Under the pieces are notes generated by a model. That model saw only the letters and a list, made by a program, of their open reading frames with translations. It was not told the origin of the DNA and searched no databases. A stretch of 64,000 bases of DNA from Pseudomonas sp. FeN3W. GTDB taxonomy: Bacteria > Pseudomonadota > Gammaproteobacteria > Pseudomonadales > Pseudomonadaceae. Position numbers and translations under genes: made by a program. The DNA is taken from contig CP136011.1 of the NCBI GenBank assembly GCA_030263805.2, positions 620,001 through 684,000 of the forward strand. Direction: 5' to 3'. This document shows positions 24,655 through 33,925 of the stretch, piece after piece; the first letter of the stretch is position 1, and the number at the start of each line of letters is the position of its first letter.

Positions 24655-25467
24655 CTAGAACGTAACCAGGCATTTATTGCCAGAATTGTTGATGTAGGTT
24701 GATTTGGCGTAGTTACCAGAGCCATGCGCTCTATTGGCCGCCTCTACGCAGATCAGGTTGACGATGCGTATCTGCTCTGACAGCGGATTGGTTGAGTTTC
24801 GAATGTCGGTCAAGACACTTTCAATTCCTCTTGTCTGCTCCTGGGCCTGCCAATGTGTCCACCCGCTGTATCCAAGCACGTCCTGCTCCGGACACCGGCC
24901 AACGTGGTTTGGATGATTTCTGTACGCATTGATAATCTTGTTCTTGTTCACACTGGATGAAGCCCCAAGCCAGTAGAGAGGGTTGGATGAGTCGCATATC
25001 AGTGCGCCGGAGACAACCTGTGTTGTTGAGCCTGGTGGAGGCCTTACTGGAGTGGGAGGAGTGGGAGGAGTGGGTGCAGGCGGCGATGCGCAATAGTCCG
25101 TGGTTTTGTAGCAACTCCCCCATGATGTGGAACCTGTTGAGCTGACAAGCTCTGTCCCAATTGGCGGCACTTTCCAGCCATAGACAGGATATGAACCGGT
25201 GCGCTGTGATGAGCAGCTTCCACCATAGGCGCAAGAGCACGCACATGAGCTTGTTGTGTAGAGCGTTTTTAGACGGTAGGCAGAGACGCACCGACCAGCA
25301 ATCACATCCCACCGCTGAGATGCCGCGCAGCCACTTCCAGAAGGGTTGAAATTCAGCGCTGCATTAACAACCACGTTTTGCAGAACGATCTGCGCCGTGT
25401 TAGGAGCTTGAGCCTGGCATATGGTGGAGACCATTAGCATTAGGCATAAGAGTGGTGAGTAGCGCAT
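24655..25467 (-). CDS. Secreted Cys-rich protein, last gene of the pil operon
   Basis: A 270-residue protein with a signal peptide (MRYSPLLCLMLMVSTICQAQ). Domain order matches 23617-24453: LNFNPSGSGCAASQRWDVIA, SSCACSCAYGGSCSSQ, VYGWKVPPIGTELVS, a Pro-rich linker (PPAPTPPTPPTPVRPPP), then ALICDSSNPLYW, KIINAYRNHPNHVGRC and a terminal GNKCLVTF. It starts 11 bases after the pilV stop, so it belongs to the pilus operon. Position and architecture suggest an extracellular partner of the pilus, perhaps a tip adhesin, in place of the PilV shufflon tail of R64. Confidence 0.8.
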   Translation of the reverse strand: MRYSPLLCLMLMVSTICQAQAPNTAQIVLQNVVVNAALNFNPSGSGCAASQRWDVIAGRCVSAYRLKTLYTTSSCACSCAYGGSCSSQRTGSYPVYGWKVPPIGTELVSSTGSTSWGSCYKTTDYCASPPAPTPPTPPTPVRPPPGSTTQVVSGALICDSSNPLYWLGASSSVNKNKIINAYRNHPNHVGRCPEQDVLGYSGWTHWQAQEQTRGIESVLTDIRNSTNPLSEQIRIVNLICVEAANRAHGSGNYAKSTYINNSGNKCLVTF

Positions 25468-25478
25468 GCAGGCCCCGT

Positions 25479-26735
25479 CTAGATGAATTTGCAGCCCTGA
25501 ATAACCTGAGCACGCGCACCAGCGCCTGCTGGCGCTATGACGACACGGTTACCTACGATAGATGCGCTTTGAGCAACGCGGATCTTGCTGGCGCTTGATG
25601 AGGAAGTCGTTCCACTGAAGGAGCCGGTGACCACTACAGTGCCTGAGGCGTTAGTAGAACCTGTACCAGACATGCTGCCAGAGAGATTGCCCCTGATATC
25701 GATATCCGATCCTGTCATGGTCGCATCCATCGTGCTTAACGATGCCATGGCAAAGGGTTGGGTATTAGCAGGGCAGGTAATGGCTGGAAGAATTTCGTTG
25801 TTTTGCAGAATGGATGAGGATTGCACCGAATAGGCATTCATCGGGAACCAGCGAGAGCCCATGCAGCTCAGCAGTGCATTGTTGGCGCTTGTTACATACA
25901 AGCCTTCTTCGTTGCATGAGGCGCCTGGTACAGCCTTTTCGGTAATCTTCATGCCTTTGTCTGTGGTTAAAGTGCCCTTGACGCCAAGATCCCCGAGGAG
26001 TCTGATGTTTCTCGTGTCGCCCTGGCGCACGTACTGGTTATGCATGGTGCTGTTAAGCGATGCAGAAACGGCCAGGTGTCCTGGGCTATTTGCGGGCAAA
26101 CCAAGGACGCTTGAGTCAATATTGAACAATGGCCCATTAAACTTTGAAGCGTTGATGCTGTTGCTGCCGCCATAACCATTGGTTGCCATGATGGCGCTTC
26201 CAATAAGGTTGTTGTTGAACTCCACTCCACTAGGGGGTGGCGAGCACGTATCGATATCTATGTAGCCTCGTGGCTTTGCCGTTGAGATGGGCCAGCAGGT
26301 GTAGACGTAGGCATCAACAGAGCAATGTAGGCCTGGACAGGCTGCATCGCTTCGCTGAAGGCTGATATGAACAGATCTGCCAAGTGGCGGGGCATCAGGA
26401 AAATCGGAGCGTAGAAAACCTGCATTCTTAAGGTCTCTAACTGAAATAACGGTCGAGTCACCTTCAAACACTGCCCACGAAGGAGGCTCTGGAAGTGTTC
26501 CCAAAGGAAGCCCACTGACATCATTCTTCTGAAGCGCATCGATGTGTGCAGAGATAGCGCTTAAGGTGGCACCACGAACCGACAGCATATACTTGCCTGT
26601 CGATTCAGCAGCAGATTCGTTTATCAAGGTTGCCCATTTACCTGCCGCAATAGCGGCGAGCAGCGTCGAAATCAAAATAGCAATCATCAGCGACGTGAGC
26701 GCAAATCCTTTTTGCTGGATTGATTTCAAACGCAT
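25479..26735 (-). CDS. pilV: PilV-like minor pilin
   Basis: A 418-residue protein with a type IV prepilin leader: MRLKSIQQKG, cleavage expected before FALTSLMIAILISTLLAAIAAG. The Glu normally at position 5 of the mature pilin is Ser. As in R64 PilV, an N-terminal pilin segment leads to a long exported body and a C-terminal part rich in Ser/Thr/Gly (GNLSGSMSGTGSTNASGTVV) with a final Cys (QGCKFI). I see no shufflon recombination sites and no rci recombinase nearby, so the C-terminus appears fixed. It probably sits at the pilus tip and mediates recipient recognition. Confidence 0.85.
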   Translation of the reverse strand: MRLKSIQQKGFALTSLMIAILISTLLAAIAAGKWATLINESAAESTGKYMLSVRGATLSAISAHIDALQKNDVSGLPLGTLPEPPSWAVFEGDSTVISVRDLKNAGFLRSDFPDAPPLGRSVHISLQRSDAACPGLHCSVDAYVYTCWPISTAKPRGYIDIDTCSPPPSGVEFNNNLIGSAIMATNGYGGSNSINASKFNGPLFNIDSSVLGLPANSPGHLAVSASLNSTMHNQYVRQGDTRNIRLLGDLGVKGTLTTDKGMKITEKAVPGASCNEEGLYVTSANNALLSCMGSRWFPMNAYSVQSSSILQNNEILPAITCPANTQPFAMASLSTMDATMTGSDIDIRGNLSGSMSGTGSTNASGTVVVTGSFSGTTSSSSASKIRVAQSASIVGNRVVIAPAGAGARAQVIQGCKFI

Positions 26736-26748
26736 GGTCAAAGCCCTA

Positions 26749-27348
26749 TCAGTTTTTGATGGTGAAAATGAATTCGTTCACGTCACCATCTGAGCACGCC
26801 GAAGCTGCGGTCGATGCGATGTATGCAAGTTCGACGTTCATGTCGTCATCAGTTGTCTTGACAGCTGTTCCATTGATGCTGATGTCATCTACCGTGCGTT
26901 GCAGTGCTGTGGCCAAAGAAGGGCAGGCTGCCTGGTTAACGTTTTCAAATGTCAAGGCGAAGGCATCACCTGTTTCTGAAATTTCAATGGTGCCAGCCGA
27001 GCCGCCGCCCAAGCCATGACGGACGACTTCACCTCCGGTGCCTTGACCGGATACGTCACCAACTTGCAAGGAACCGCCACGCACGGCACGTGCAAAGTAT
27101 TCTTGATCGAGTCCGGTGAAAGGCTCAGTGCCTGAACCTGCTGAGTTGATTTTGACCTTAGCGATAAAGCGCTGCGTTTCCTCGGCAACAGATGGAATGG
27201 CACCTTCGATCAGGTAGTCCTTAATCTTGGGGACGCCCCAAACGGCAAGGATGGCCATGACCATGATACCCATGCCGATGGAGAGGAGGTAATTACCCCG
27301 CTGGGATTTCTTACCCTTGAAACCAGATAGATTTCTGGCGTTTTTCAT
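26749..27348 (-). CDS. pilS: PilS-like major pilin
   Basis: A 199-residue protein starting MKNARNLSGFKGKKSQRG, with cleavage expected after that Gly, before NYLLSIGMGIMVMAILAVWG. GAGGG precedes the ATG at 27348. The mature N-terminal residue would be Asn rather than an aromatic or Met residue, and position 5 is Ser rather than Glu, both unusual for type IV pilins. Two Cys near the C-terminus (AACPS and SACSDG) could form the usual pilin disulfide loop. It lies between pilR and pilV as in R64-type thin-pilus operons. Confidence 0.85.
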   Translation of the reverse strand: MKNARNLSGFKGKKSQRGNYLLSIGMGIMVMAILAVWGVPKIKDYLIEGAIPSVAEETQRFIAKVKINSAGSGTEPFTGLDQEYFARAVRGGSLQVGDVSGQGTGGEVVRHGLGGGSAGTIEISETGDAFALTFENVNQAACPSLATALQRTVDDISINGTAVKTTDDDMNVELAYIASTAASACSDGDVNEFIFTIKN

Positions 27349-27435
27349 GATGCAGCCCTCATTTTTTATTGTTATTGGTATCAAATAGAACATGAAGCGT
27401 AGTTACTGTCAATAAGCGTAATTCGTTACTTTTGT

Positions 27436-28575
27436 TCAAGACAAAAAGTTTTGCAGGGCGTAGCGCATATCATCAATAACGGCGATATGCCAGAACATCA
27501 GATAGCCTGCAACCACAATGGCTGAAATCATCAGTACCCAGCTAAACAGAGTGCTTTGCAGTGTGATCTTTTTCATCACCCGGTCTTCAAGCCTGAGTCT
27601 TACGAACTGAAGCGCATCTTCCAGACCTCTGGATTCGATAAGGTCAGCGATATACCACTCCATTTCCTTGACCAGGATGCCGGTGCAGAACAATGGCGCA
27701 CCAGATTCTCCCGTATCAATCATTTCGATCATCTTGTCGACATGGTGTCTTTTCCATAGGCTGCCGCCTTCTCGTTGCAGCAATATGGCATCTCTGAGCT
27801 TGTGCGAGGTGTTTCCTCGCTTGCGGGCGAGGGAGGCAAGGTTGGATAGGAAACTGATACTCTGAAAGTCACGGTACATGCCCCAGATGATGCCATACTT
27901 ATCCAGAAGCTGACGAACAGGGCCAGTGACTCTTCCAAGCGACAAGCCTATGCCCACTACAAGGCCGATGACGCCAAGAGATATGAGTGACCAATACGCG
28001 GTGACAAATTCAGAAAAAGCAAATAGCTTTTTGGCAGAGATCGGGTATTGATCAGGTGGCAGAATCGAGAAAGCCTGTGCCAGTTTTGGCGTGGTGTAGG
28101 AGGGCATGGCAAAGACCAAGGCCAGAAGCATAACCATACAGACCACTGAGGCCATCAAGGTGGTTATGATGGTGCCCTTGGCTTTGGAGATCAACAGCCT
28201 GTTTCGCGCCATATCCCTGAGTCCTTCCTCAAGGGCGCCTTCAAAGCCCAGGCTCTGAAGCATATCCATGATTGCGATATCTTCACGAGGCAGTGTGCCT
28301 GCAAAGGTGCGCTTAAGACTTCCGCCTTCCTGATAACGCTCATGCCAATGTTTGGCCAATGTGCCACGGGTCGTACCAGCGTAGCGCTGTGCATCGCCTG
28401 CCAGGATCTGCTTGAGCGACATAGAGCCACGTGTGCCCTCCATCATGTCAGCAAGATAGAGGTAGTAGTCACTGCGCTTGGAGGCAAAGAGGATTGAGGC
28501 GATTTTCACCGCGAAGGGAATCGCATCCTCATTCGTGCGTACTGATTGGCCCATTCTTCTGCGCAAAAGTGTCAT
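27436..28575 (-). CDS. pilR: PilR-like inner-membrane platform protein (T2SF)
   Basis: A 379-residue T2SS-F/PilC-family protein. Hydrophobic segments fit the usual three-span topology: TIITTLMASVVCMVMLLALV (about 135-155), LISLGVIGLVVGIGLSLG (about 197-214) and FSWVLMISAIVVAGYLMFWH near the C-terminus. The two cytoplasmic repeats carry SLKQIL...G and LASLARKRGNTSHKLRDA. The start overlaps the pilQ stop (ATGA). This protein transmits ATPase motion to the growing pilus. Confidence 0.88.
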   Translation of the reverse strand: MTLLRRRMGQSVRTNEDAIPFAVKIASILFASKRSDYYLYLADMMEGTRGSMSLKQILAGDAQRYAGTTRGTLAKHWHERYQEGGSLKRTFAGTLPREDIAIMDMLQSLGFEGALEEGLRDMARNRLLISKAKGTIITTLMASVVCMVMLLALVFAMPSYTTPKLAQAFSILPPDQYPISAKKLFAFSEFVTAYWSLISLGVIGLVVGIGLSLGRVTGPVRQLLDKYGIIWGMYRDFQSISFLSNLASLARKRGNTSHKLRDAILLQREGGSLWKRHHVDKMIEMIDTGESGAPLFCTGILVKEMEWYIADLIESRGLEDALQFVRLRLEDRVMKKITLQSTLFSWVLMISAIVVAGYLMFWHIAVIDDMRYALQNFLS

Positions 28576-30314
28576 GGCCTATACCCCTTTTGCAGGGCAA
28601 CGGTTTCAAATGAATGCGTTCTTACTTCAACGTCACGTGGATCGAAAAGCCCCATTAGCATCTTGTAAACTGCACATTCCATTAGACTTTTGCCGGTCAT
28701 ATCAGGGTCATTGATCGGCGCCTTTGGGTAGTTTTCAAAGTACTGCTGTAGGCCAATGGTATCGCCGTTGCGAATGAGTTTAAGCACCTGGAGGTCTGTA
28801 CCAGGCTCGATCATCTCGGCCACCACCGTTCTGCCTGAATAGCCATTGAGCTCTGGTAGATCGGCTCTCTTGCAGTGCTCACAGCCATCAGTGTTTCTGA
28901 CCTTCAGTTGATCAGTACTAACGCTGTACATACCGCCGATGAGTTTCTTATAGGCCTTCCAGTGAGCAGGGTCATGCATGATGCCGCGAATGTCCTGGCC
29001 ACCTTTTTCGCAAAGTGTGTCGAGGGGCAATGCGCAATGTTGACACAAGGTTGGGATAAGGGCCTGAAACACGAGAAGGTTCAGAATGCCGGGAGAGCCA
29101 AGCAGGTCTCTTGGAATACCAATGGACGATGAACTCAAGCGTTCAGGTATATGCATGGCTGATTTCGCGTGAACTGTGCTGTAGATGCTCGTACCCGATC
29201 CCACGATGTCGACAAATGCCTTGGCCGTTTCAGGGTCTCGGATTTCACCGATCATCAGATCATGAGGTGCTGAGCGCTTGATGGTTCTTAGCTTTGATTC
29301 AAATGCTTGGCTATCATTGCCCTCAAGTGAACGCGAAATCGTGTTCTGAAGAGCGTTTGGGATTCGGTATTCGACTGGATCCTCAAGAGTGATGACCTTG
29401 CGAGTGTTAGGTAGGGCGCTTAGCAGGTTGGCAAGCGTGGTTGACTTACCCGATCCGACAACCCCTGCAATGATGAACGAGCCACCCTCACTCATCTGGA
29501 CGCGTTCAAGCATTTTGATCTGGCTTGGTAAGTAGCCCTGATCTGCCAGGCTCTTGTTAACGCTTTTTACGTCGATTCTGAGCAGCCGAAGCGTGACTGA
29601 CGGGCCACTGTCTGTTGCAAGTGATGCCCAGCGCGCCATGACGCGTGAATGATCAACCAGTACCTCGATACGACACTGCTGCTCGGAGTCTGCACTGAAA
29701 ACGGGGGATGATCCTCCTTTGCTGTCCATCCAGGCTACGTTCAGAATCTCAATCATTCTGTCGGTTTTGATTTTCCATCGTTCAGGCGCAATGTATTTTC
29801 CTTCGATTGAAAAGCAAACCTGAGAATATGGCTCATTGAGGTGAACATTCAGATGGGCGTCGGATGCGTTGTTTCGAATGCCCCAGGTTATGATTTCGTG
29901 AAAGGCCGCCTTGTATGCGGTTACGGTTTCCTTTTCACGGTAGCTGCTGCTCTTGCTTGGATCGTCTTCACGCAGGGTCAATAGCAGTGTCGGTGTAATC
30001 ATTTGAATCAGCGGCTTTTGCTTTGATCCGCCCTCAATGATGCTTTTCTCTTCAGCGGTTTTTACAAGGTCGCTATTGATGTAGTCAGGGGTGACGAATA
30101 TGACCCATTGGCCAGAATCAAGCTGTGCCGGGCACACTTTGGTTGATAATTGCTCTCCAATGAGATCATCACGAAACCGTGCGATAGGTGATGGCAATCC
30201 TGCAAGGTCTTCATGGCTGGTAAAGATAAGCGCTTGGGCAGATAGGCTTGATGGTGCGCTGGCATCAGCCTGATGTGCTATGGATTTCTTGCCAAGGTTA
30301 GAAAAAGTAAGCAT
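28572..30314 (-). CDS. pilQ: PilQ-like pilus assembly ATPase (GspE family)
   Basis: A 580-residue secretion ATPase. Walker A is GVVGSGKSTT, Asp box ITLEDPVEYRIP, Walker B DLMIGEIRD, His box YSTVHAKSA. A tetra-Cys zinc site is visible as CQHC and CEHC in the C-terminal domain. The N-terminal half with HLNVHLNEPYSQVCFSIEGK matches the N2 domain. In R64 nomenclature this is PilQ, which powers thin-pilus extension. No retraction ATPase is present in the window. Confidence 0.92.
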   Translation of the reverse strand: MLTFSNLGKKSIAHQADASAPSSLSAQALIFTSHEDLAGLPSPIARFRDDLIGEQLSTKVCPAQLDSGQWVIFVTPDYINSDLVKTAEEKSIIEGGSKQKPLIQMITPTLLLTLREDDPSKSSSYREKETVTAYKAAFHEIITWGIRNNASDAHLNVHLNEPYSQVCFSIEGKYIAPERWKIKTDRMIEILNVAWMDSKGGSSPVFSADSEQQCRIEVLVDHSRVMARWASLATDSGPSVTLRLLRIDVKSVNKSLADQGYLPSQIKMLERVQMSEGGSFIIAGVVGSGKSTTLANLLSALPNTRKVITLEDPVEYRIPNALQNTISRSLEGNDSQAFESKLRTIKRSAPHDLMIGEIRDPETAKAFVDIVGSGTSIYSTVHAKSAMHIPERLSSSSIGIPRDLLGSPGILNLLVFQALIPTLCQHCALPLDTLCEKGGQDIRGIMHDPAHWKAYKKLIGGMYSVSTDQLKVRNTDGCEHCKRADLPELNGYSGRTVVAEMIEPGTDLQVLKLIRNGDTIGLQQYFENYPKAPINDPDMTGKSLMECAVYKMLMGLFDPRDVEVRTHSFETVALQKGYRP

Positions 30315-30323
30315 GGGATGACC

Positions 30324-30914
30324 TTATTTGCCGAGGCACAGTTCAATTGGCGCGTCATTGCGCTTGAGCGCTACACAGGGCGGCGCGATGCTGTCAAGCG
30401 AGTAACCCATGTCATTGGTGCTTGTCGACCCATTAGTGAAGCGATACCTGGCGTCATTGATTAGCACATCGCTATAGAGCCTTGGGGCTGTGCCAAAAAT
30501 GCTAACGAGCTGAAGCCTGGGTTCATCTTCGATAGGCTCCATGACAAGCTCTGGCTGCTCTACTTCGATGGGTTTGTGCTCTACTTCGATGGGTTTGGCA
30601 TCATTAAGTGTGGCATCAGCCTCGGCAGCGGCACTGTCTGTAACCTGCTGCGACACAGGGGCGGCCAGGGTGGTGGCTGCTTCGTATTTCTGTAGATTAT
30701 CCAAAATGAGCTGCTCCATGCTGACCTGCGCGTAGGAGGCAAGCTTTGCGTCAAGAATCACCAGATCCTTTACATACTTAATCTCAGGTGTTCCAGATTC
30801 ATCATTTTCAAAAATCTCTTGATAGTTAGAATTATCGGCCTCGCCTGCAAAGCAAGGCATGGCCAGCGCCACCGCAAGCGCGAGTACGTATTTCGATGTG
30901 AAATTATTGCGCAT
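30324..30914 (-). CDS. pilP: PilP-like pilus protein
   Basis: A 196-residue protein starting MRNNFTSKYVLALAVALAMP, with a signal peptide cleaved near CFAGEA. The central part is acidic and repetitive (KPIEVEHKPIEVEQPE), and the C-terminal domain contains LVSIFGTAPRLYSDVLINDA and PCVALKRNDAPIELC with two Cys. Position between pilO and pilQ and the FG-like periplasmic domain identify it as the PilP of thin-pilus systems. Its start overlaps the end of pilO by 11 bases. Confidence 0.75.
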   Translation of the reverse strand: MRNNFTSKYVLALAVALAMPCFAGEADNSNYQEIFENDESGTPEIKYVKDLVILDAKLASYAQVSMEQLILDNLQKYEAATTLAAPVSQQVTDSAAAEADATLNDAKPIEVEHKPIEVEQPELVMEPIEDEPRLQLVSIFGTAPRLYSDVLINDARYRFTNGSTSTNDMGYSLDSIAPPCVALKRNDAPIELCLGK

Positions 30915-32199
30915 AGTATTCACCCACAAGCTTGGCACTTATCATGCTCTTATTGATCGTTACGTTTTCAATGGGGTTTAGCTTAACATTAATTGACAGG
31001 ATCTTCGTTGATTCTTCAATAGGCAATATTGATAAAGTTCTGATTGGGCTGCTCAATGAGAACGAAATCACTGTGGGTATTTTTAGATCATCTGCGGGTT
31101 TGGCGGGGAATGGAATCTTTGTGCGCTGACCCTTTGCATTTTGTGCATAAGGTTCTTCCACATTGATTTTCTTGGGTGTCTGAATCTTTATTTCATTAAT
31201 AGCGGCCATGACAAGCTGGGTTTTGCTGATGTGATCGATCTGAATTTGTTCTTCACTTCTAATGATCGTATCAGCCAGATTTTTTCGCTCGGCAGTCATG
31301 AGCCAGCTGGCCCTTACGGTGTTTAGATCAACCCATTTGGTCGTCCAGCCTGATGGTGCCTGGTCGGCAAATGATCGGTTGGACGACGCATTAGATCGAG
31401 CGTAGATGGCGTAGCAGTTAAACCCTTTATCTACCGCATCACATCCGACCTCGCCAAGCACCCAGCTGCCAACTTTCAGGGGGATTTTCCCAATGGCAGA
31501 ATACAATGCGTCCAGTCCACGCCTGCCATCGACTTTGATTTTTGTCTTGGACTCCTGAATTTTCAAGGCCCATTCCTTGTGGGCATCGACGTGGCGCATC
31601 GGGTTTTGTTCGGCAATCCTGGCATCCTGATATTTCTTGAACTGGCTCATACCAACGTCATAGCCTGCGACGGCTATCACGCCAAAGAATGCCATCTTTA
31701 TCCATAGTGGTACGGTTTCGAACTTGTTCTTAGTGCCTATGAGCTCGGAGCGGCTGTTGCAGTACTGAGTGATGTCGATGTCGTCGATTACGACAATCGC
31801 GTTTGCATACCGCTTTCTAAGATCGCTGATATGAAGATCGGCCTCTTCACGCGAGCAGATGATGTCAGTGCCTGTCACCACTACGCCGTCATGCGATGCG
31901 ATGACCCAACAGCGCTTATCATCAAGCTCTACAAGCGAGAGAAAGACCCCGTTAGGATGGCTTTGCGCGAAAATGGCGCCAGCAGAATAAAGCTTGACTT
32001 TCTTTGGTTGGCGCTTGAGTTTCACAAAGCCTGCGGCGGATGAGCTGCTTCCCGCCTGAGTGTAGTGAGTGGACTTGAGCTCCAAGGCCTTATGAAGCGA
32101 CTGCTTCTCAAGGTTCGAACCAATAAGCGCCAGCCAGCGTATGCCAAAGACGATTTTCCTGGTTGGGTTAATATCCTGGATCAGGTAGCCGACTGTCAT
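30904..32199 (-). CDS. pilO: PilO-like pilus assembly protein
   Basis: A 431-residue protein starting MTVGYLIQDINPTRKIVFGI (ATG at 32199; a TTG at 32205 is also possible). A cytoplasmic N-terminal domain (IFAQSHPNGVFLSLVELDDK, VVIDDIDITQYC) is followed by one membrane span, VPLWIKMAFFGVIAVAGYDV, and a periplasmic C-terminal half. This is the layout of R64 PilO, the inner-membrane alignment component. It overlaps the pilN stop. Confidence 0.8.
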   Translation of the reverse strand: MTVGYLIQDINPTRKIVFGIRWLALIGSNLEKQSLHKALELKSTHYTQAGSSSSAAGFVKLKRQPKKVKLYSAGAIFAQSHPNGVFLSLVELDDKRCWVIASHDGVVVTGTDIICSREEADLHISDLRKRYANAIVVIDDIDITQYCNSRSELIGTKNKFETVPLWIKMAFFGVIAVAGYDVGMSQFKKYQDARIAEQNPMRHVDAHKEWALKIQESKTKIKVDGRRGLDALYSAIGKIPLKVGSWVLGEVGCDAVDKGFNCYAIYARSNASSNRSFADQAPSGWTTKWVDLNTVRASWLMTAERKNLADTIIRSEEQIQIDHISKTQLVMAAINEIKIQTPKKINVEEPYAQNAKGQRTKIPFPAKPADDLKIPTVISFSLSSPIRTLSILPIEESTKILSINVKLNPIENVTINKSMISAKLVGEYYAQ

Positions 32200-32201
32200 G
32201 A

Positions 32202-33923
32202 TCAACGCTCTTTTACATATGCAGTCAGAACCATGACGGTCAGCACTTCACTTTTCTCCGCTACGTCGGAACCCCCCAGGATCTTGCTCAGCGTCTTATC
32301 GATACGGCGCTCATCTGATGTTGTCTTCTTGTGTGTGTAGGCGTTGACGATAAAGGGTTGCCCTGAGCGCACGATAGTTGAGCGGACAAGTACTTCGCTA
32401 CGGGTCTTTGGCGACTGTACGTAGCTGCCATCTGGAAGGGTCTGCTTTTCAAGCACAGGGTCAGGGGTGTTGTCGTACTTGATGGCAAGGTTAATGTCTC
32501 CATTGCTGTAAGCATGAGGAAGCACGGTCAGCAGGCGGCCAGAGACTTCTTCAGCCTGGCTCACCGATACGGTTGGCGCCGAGTTGTCGGAGTAGCTCTT
32601 GGTCTGCTCAAGCTTGTCAATGTACTTGATTTTTGCGGGCCTCCCAGATGTAGCAGGTTGGCCGTTATTGGAGCCGAATGTGTTGGTTTTTCGGTCAACA
32701 ATGGTGCCGATCTTACTCAGCGCCTGGATGGCAACAGATGAGCCTGCCCACTGACCCGCGCCAACTTTGGCACCAATACCAAGCGCAGAACCTTCCTGCT
32801 CTAGCAATGAATTGAGGCCATTTATATTGAAGCTGTTCCCGTTTCCTGCTGAACCGAAGGCAATATCCCAGTCAACACCCGCCTGAGAGCTGGACAGATT
32901 TTCGATGGTGATCTCCTCAAACATGAATTCAATAGTTCGCGAGCGAATATTGTTTTCAGCTTCGATGTAGGCGGCGATATTGTCCAGAGCCTCTTTGGTG
33001 TCGGTGACCACCAGAAGGCCGTTGCTGCCTTCTGAAATCTTGCCGGGCAGGGTCATGAACTGCTCAATCTTATTGATGATGGCATCCATTGGGCCTTTCT
33101 TATCATCTTCGAGCGCCATGCTTGCGTTCGATTTGCTGGCGACGCCTCTCGAACCTGAACCGTCAAGCTTACCGGACAAGCCGACCGTCATGCTTGATGA
33201 GGATTTTAATTCAATACCCTTGATCTCGAAGTAACGGGTTTCGGTGCGATAGAACACCAGGGCCGAGATGGCTGGGTCGTATTTCCAGTAAACGCCAAAC
33301 TTGATGGCGATTGCATCGAGAAGGGTAGGTAGCTTGTGTTGACCAACCGGAAGGGGGTTGGGTGATTGTCTTCCGTAACCAACGGAGGTAGGGCCTTGAG
33401 AACGTGCCTGGTCAAATGACAGGGCATTGTTCATCATCATGTCAAACGATGAGTCAGACAGTGCAGGGAAGTCCTTGAGCTCTGTGTCGACCTCTTTCTT
33501 GTCCAAGCGGGGCATGAATGCCTCATAAGGTAGCAGTGCATCGGGCGTGATTTTGACAAGAATTCCGGTTGCATCCTGAATGCGACTGGCAATGGTGGGA
33601 AGACCGGCCTCGTCACGGTACAACATGACACTGTTTATCTCGCCTCGTAATGCTGGTGGTAGCTGCATATCGCGTGACAATGGAACCGATTTACTGATGA
33701 TGTAAGGCTTGTCGACTTCCTGAGAAAGACGCTTGGCCGCGATACTCAACCCTTTATTATTTTCATTGATCAGCCTCGAAGTGCTGATGGATGAGGAGGT
33801 TGCCTGCTGCTCGTATTCGCGCTTTTCATCTATAACCGAACAGCCTGATAAGCCAACGAGCGCGCCGGAGACTGCAACGCTAAGCAGTGATGTTTTGAAT
33901 TTTGATAATTGCTTGGCTTTCAT
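32202..33923 (-). CDS. pilN: PilN outer-membrane secretin lipoprotein
   Basis: A 573-residue protein with a lipoprotein signal (VGLSGC, Cys 28 of MKAKQLSKF...). The periplasmic part includes IASRIQDATGILVKITPDAL (N-domain), and the C-terminal secretin domain includes LLVVTDTKEALDNIAAYIEA, TIEFMFEEITIENLSSSQAG and VSQAEEVSGRLLTVLPHAYS. PilN of thin-pilus systems is an outer-membrane lipoprotein secretin through which the pilus passes. It overlaps the pilL stop. Confidence 0.92.
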   Translation of the reverse strand: MKAKQLSKFKTSLLSVAVSGALVGLSGCSVIDEKREYEQQATSSSISTSRLINENNKGLSIAAKRLSQEVDKPYIISKSVPLSRDMQLPPALRGEINSVMLYRDEAGLPTIASRIQDATGILVKITPDALLPYEAFMPRLDKKEVDTELKDFPALSDSSFDMMMNNALSFDQARSQGPTSVGYGRQSPNPLPVGQHKLPTLLDAIAIKFGVYWKYDPAISALVFYRTETRYFEIKGIELKSSSSMTVGLSGKLDGSGSRGVASKSNASMALEDDKKGPMDAIINKIEQFMTLPGKISEGSNGLLVVTDTKEALDNIAAYIEAENNIRSRTIEFMFEEITIENLSSSQAGVDWDIAFGSAGNGNSFNINGLNSLLEQEGSALGIGAKVGAGQWAGSSVAIQALSKIGTIVDRKTNTFGSNNGQPATSGRPAKIKYIDKLEQTKSYSDNSAPTVSVSQAEEVSGRLLTVLPHAYSNGDINLAIKYDNTPDPVLEKQTLPDGSYVQSPKTRSEVLVRSTIVRSGQPFIVNAYTHKKTTSDERRIDKTLSKILGGSDVAEKSEVLTVMVLTAYVKER

Positions 33924-33925
33924 GA

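Noticed and set aside
23617..25467. R64-type shufflon
   Set aside because: No recombinase gene and no short inverted repeats that would define invertible segments were seen; the two genes are diverged full paralogues.
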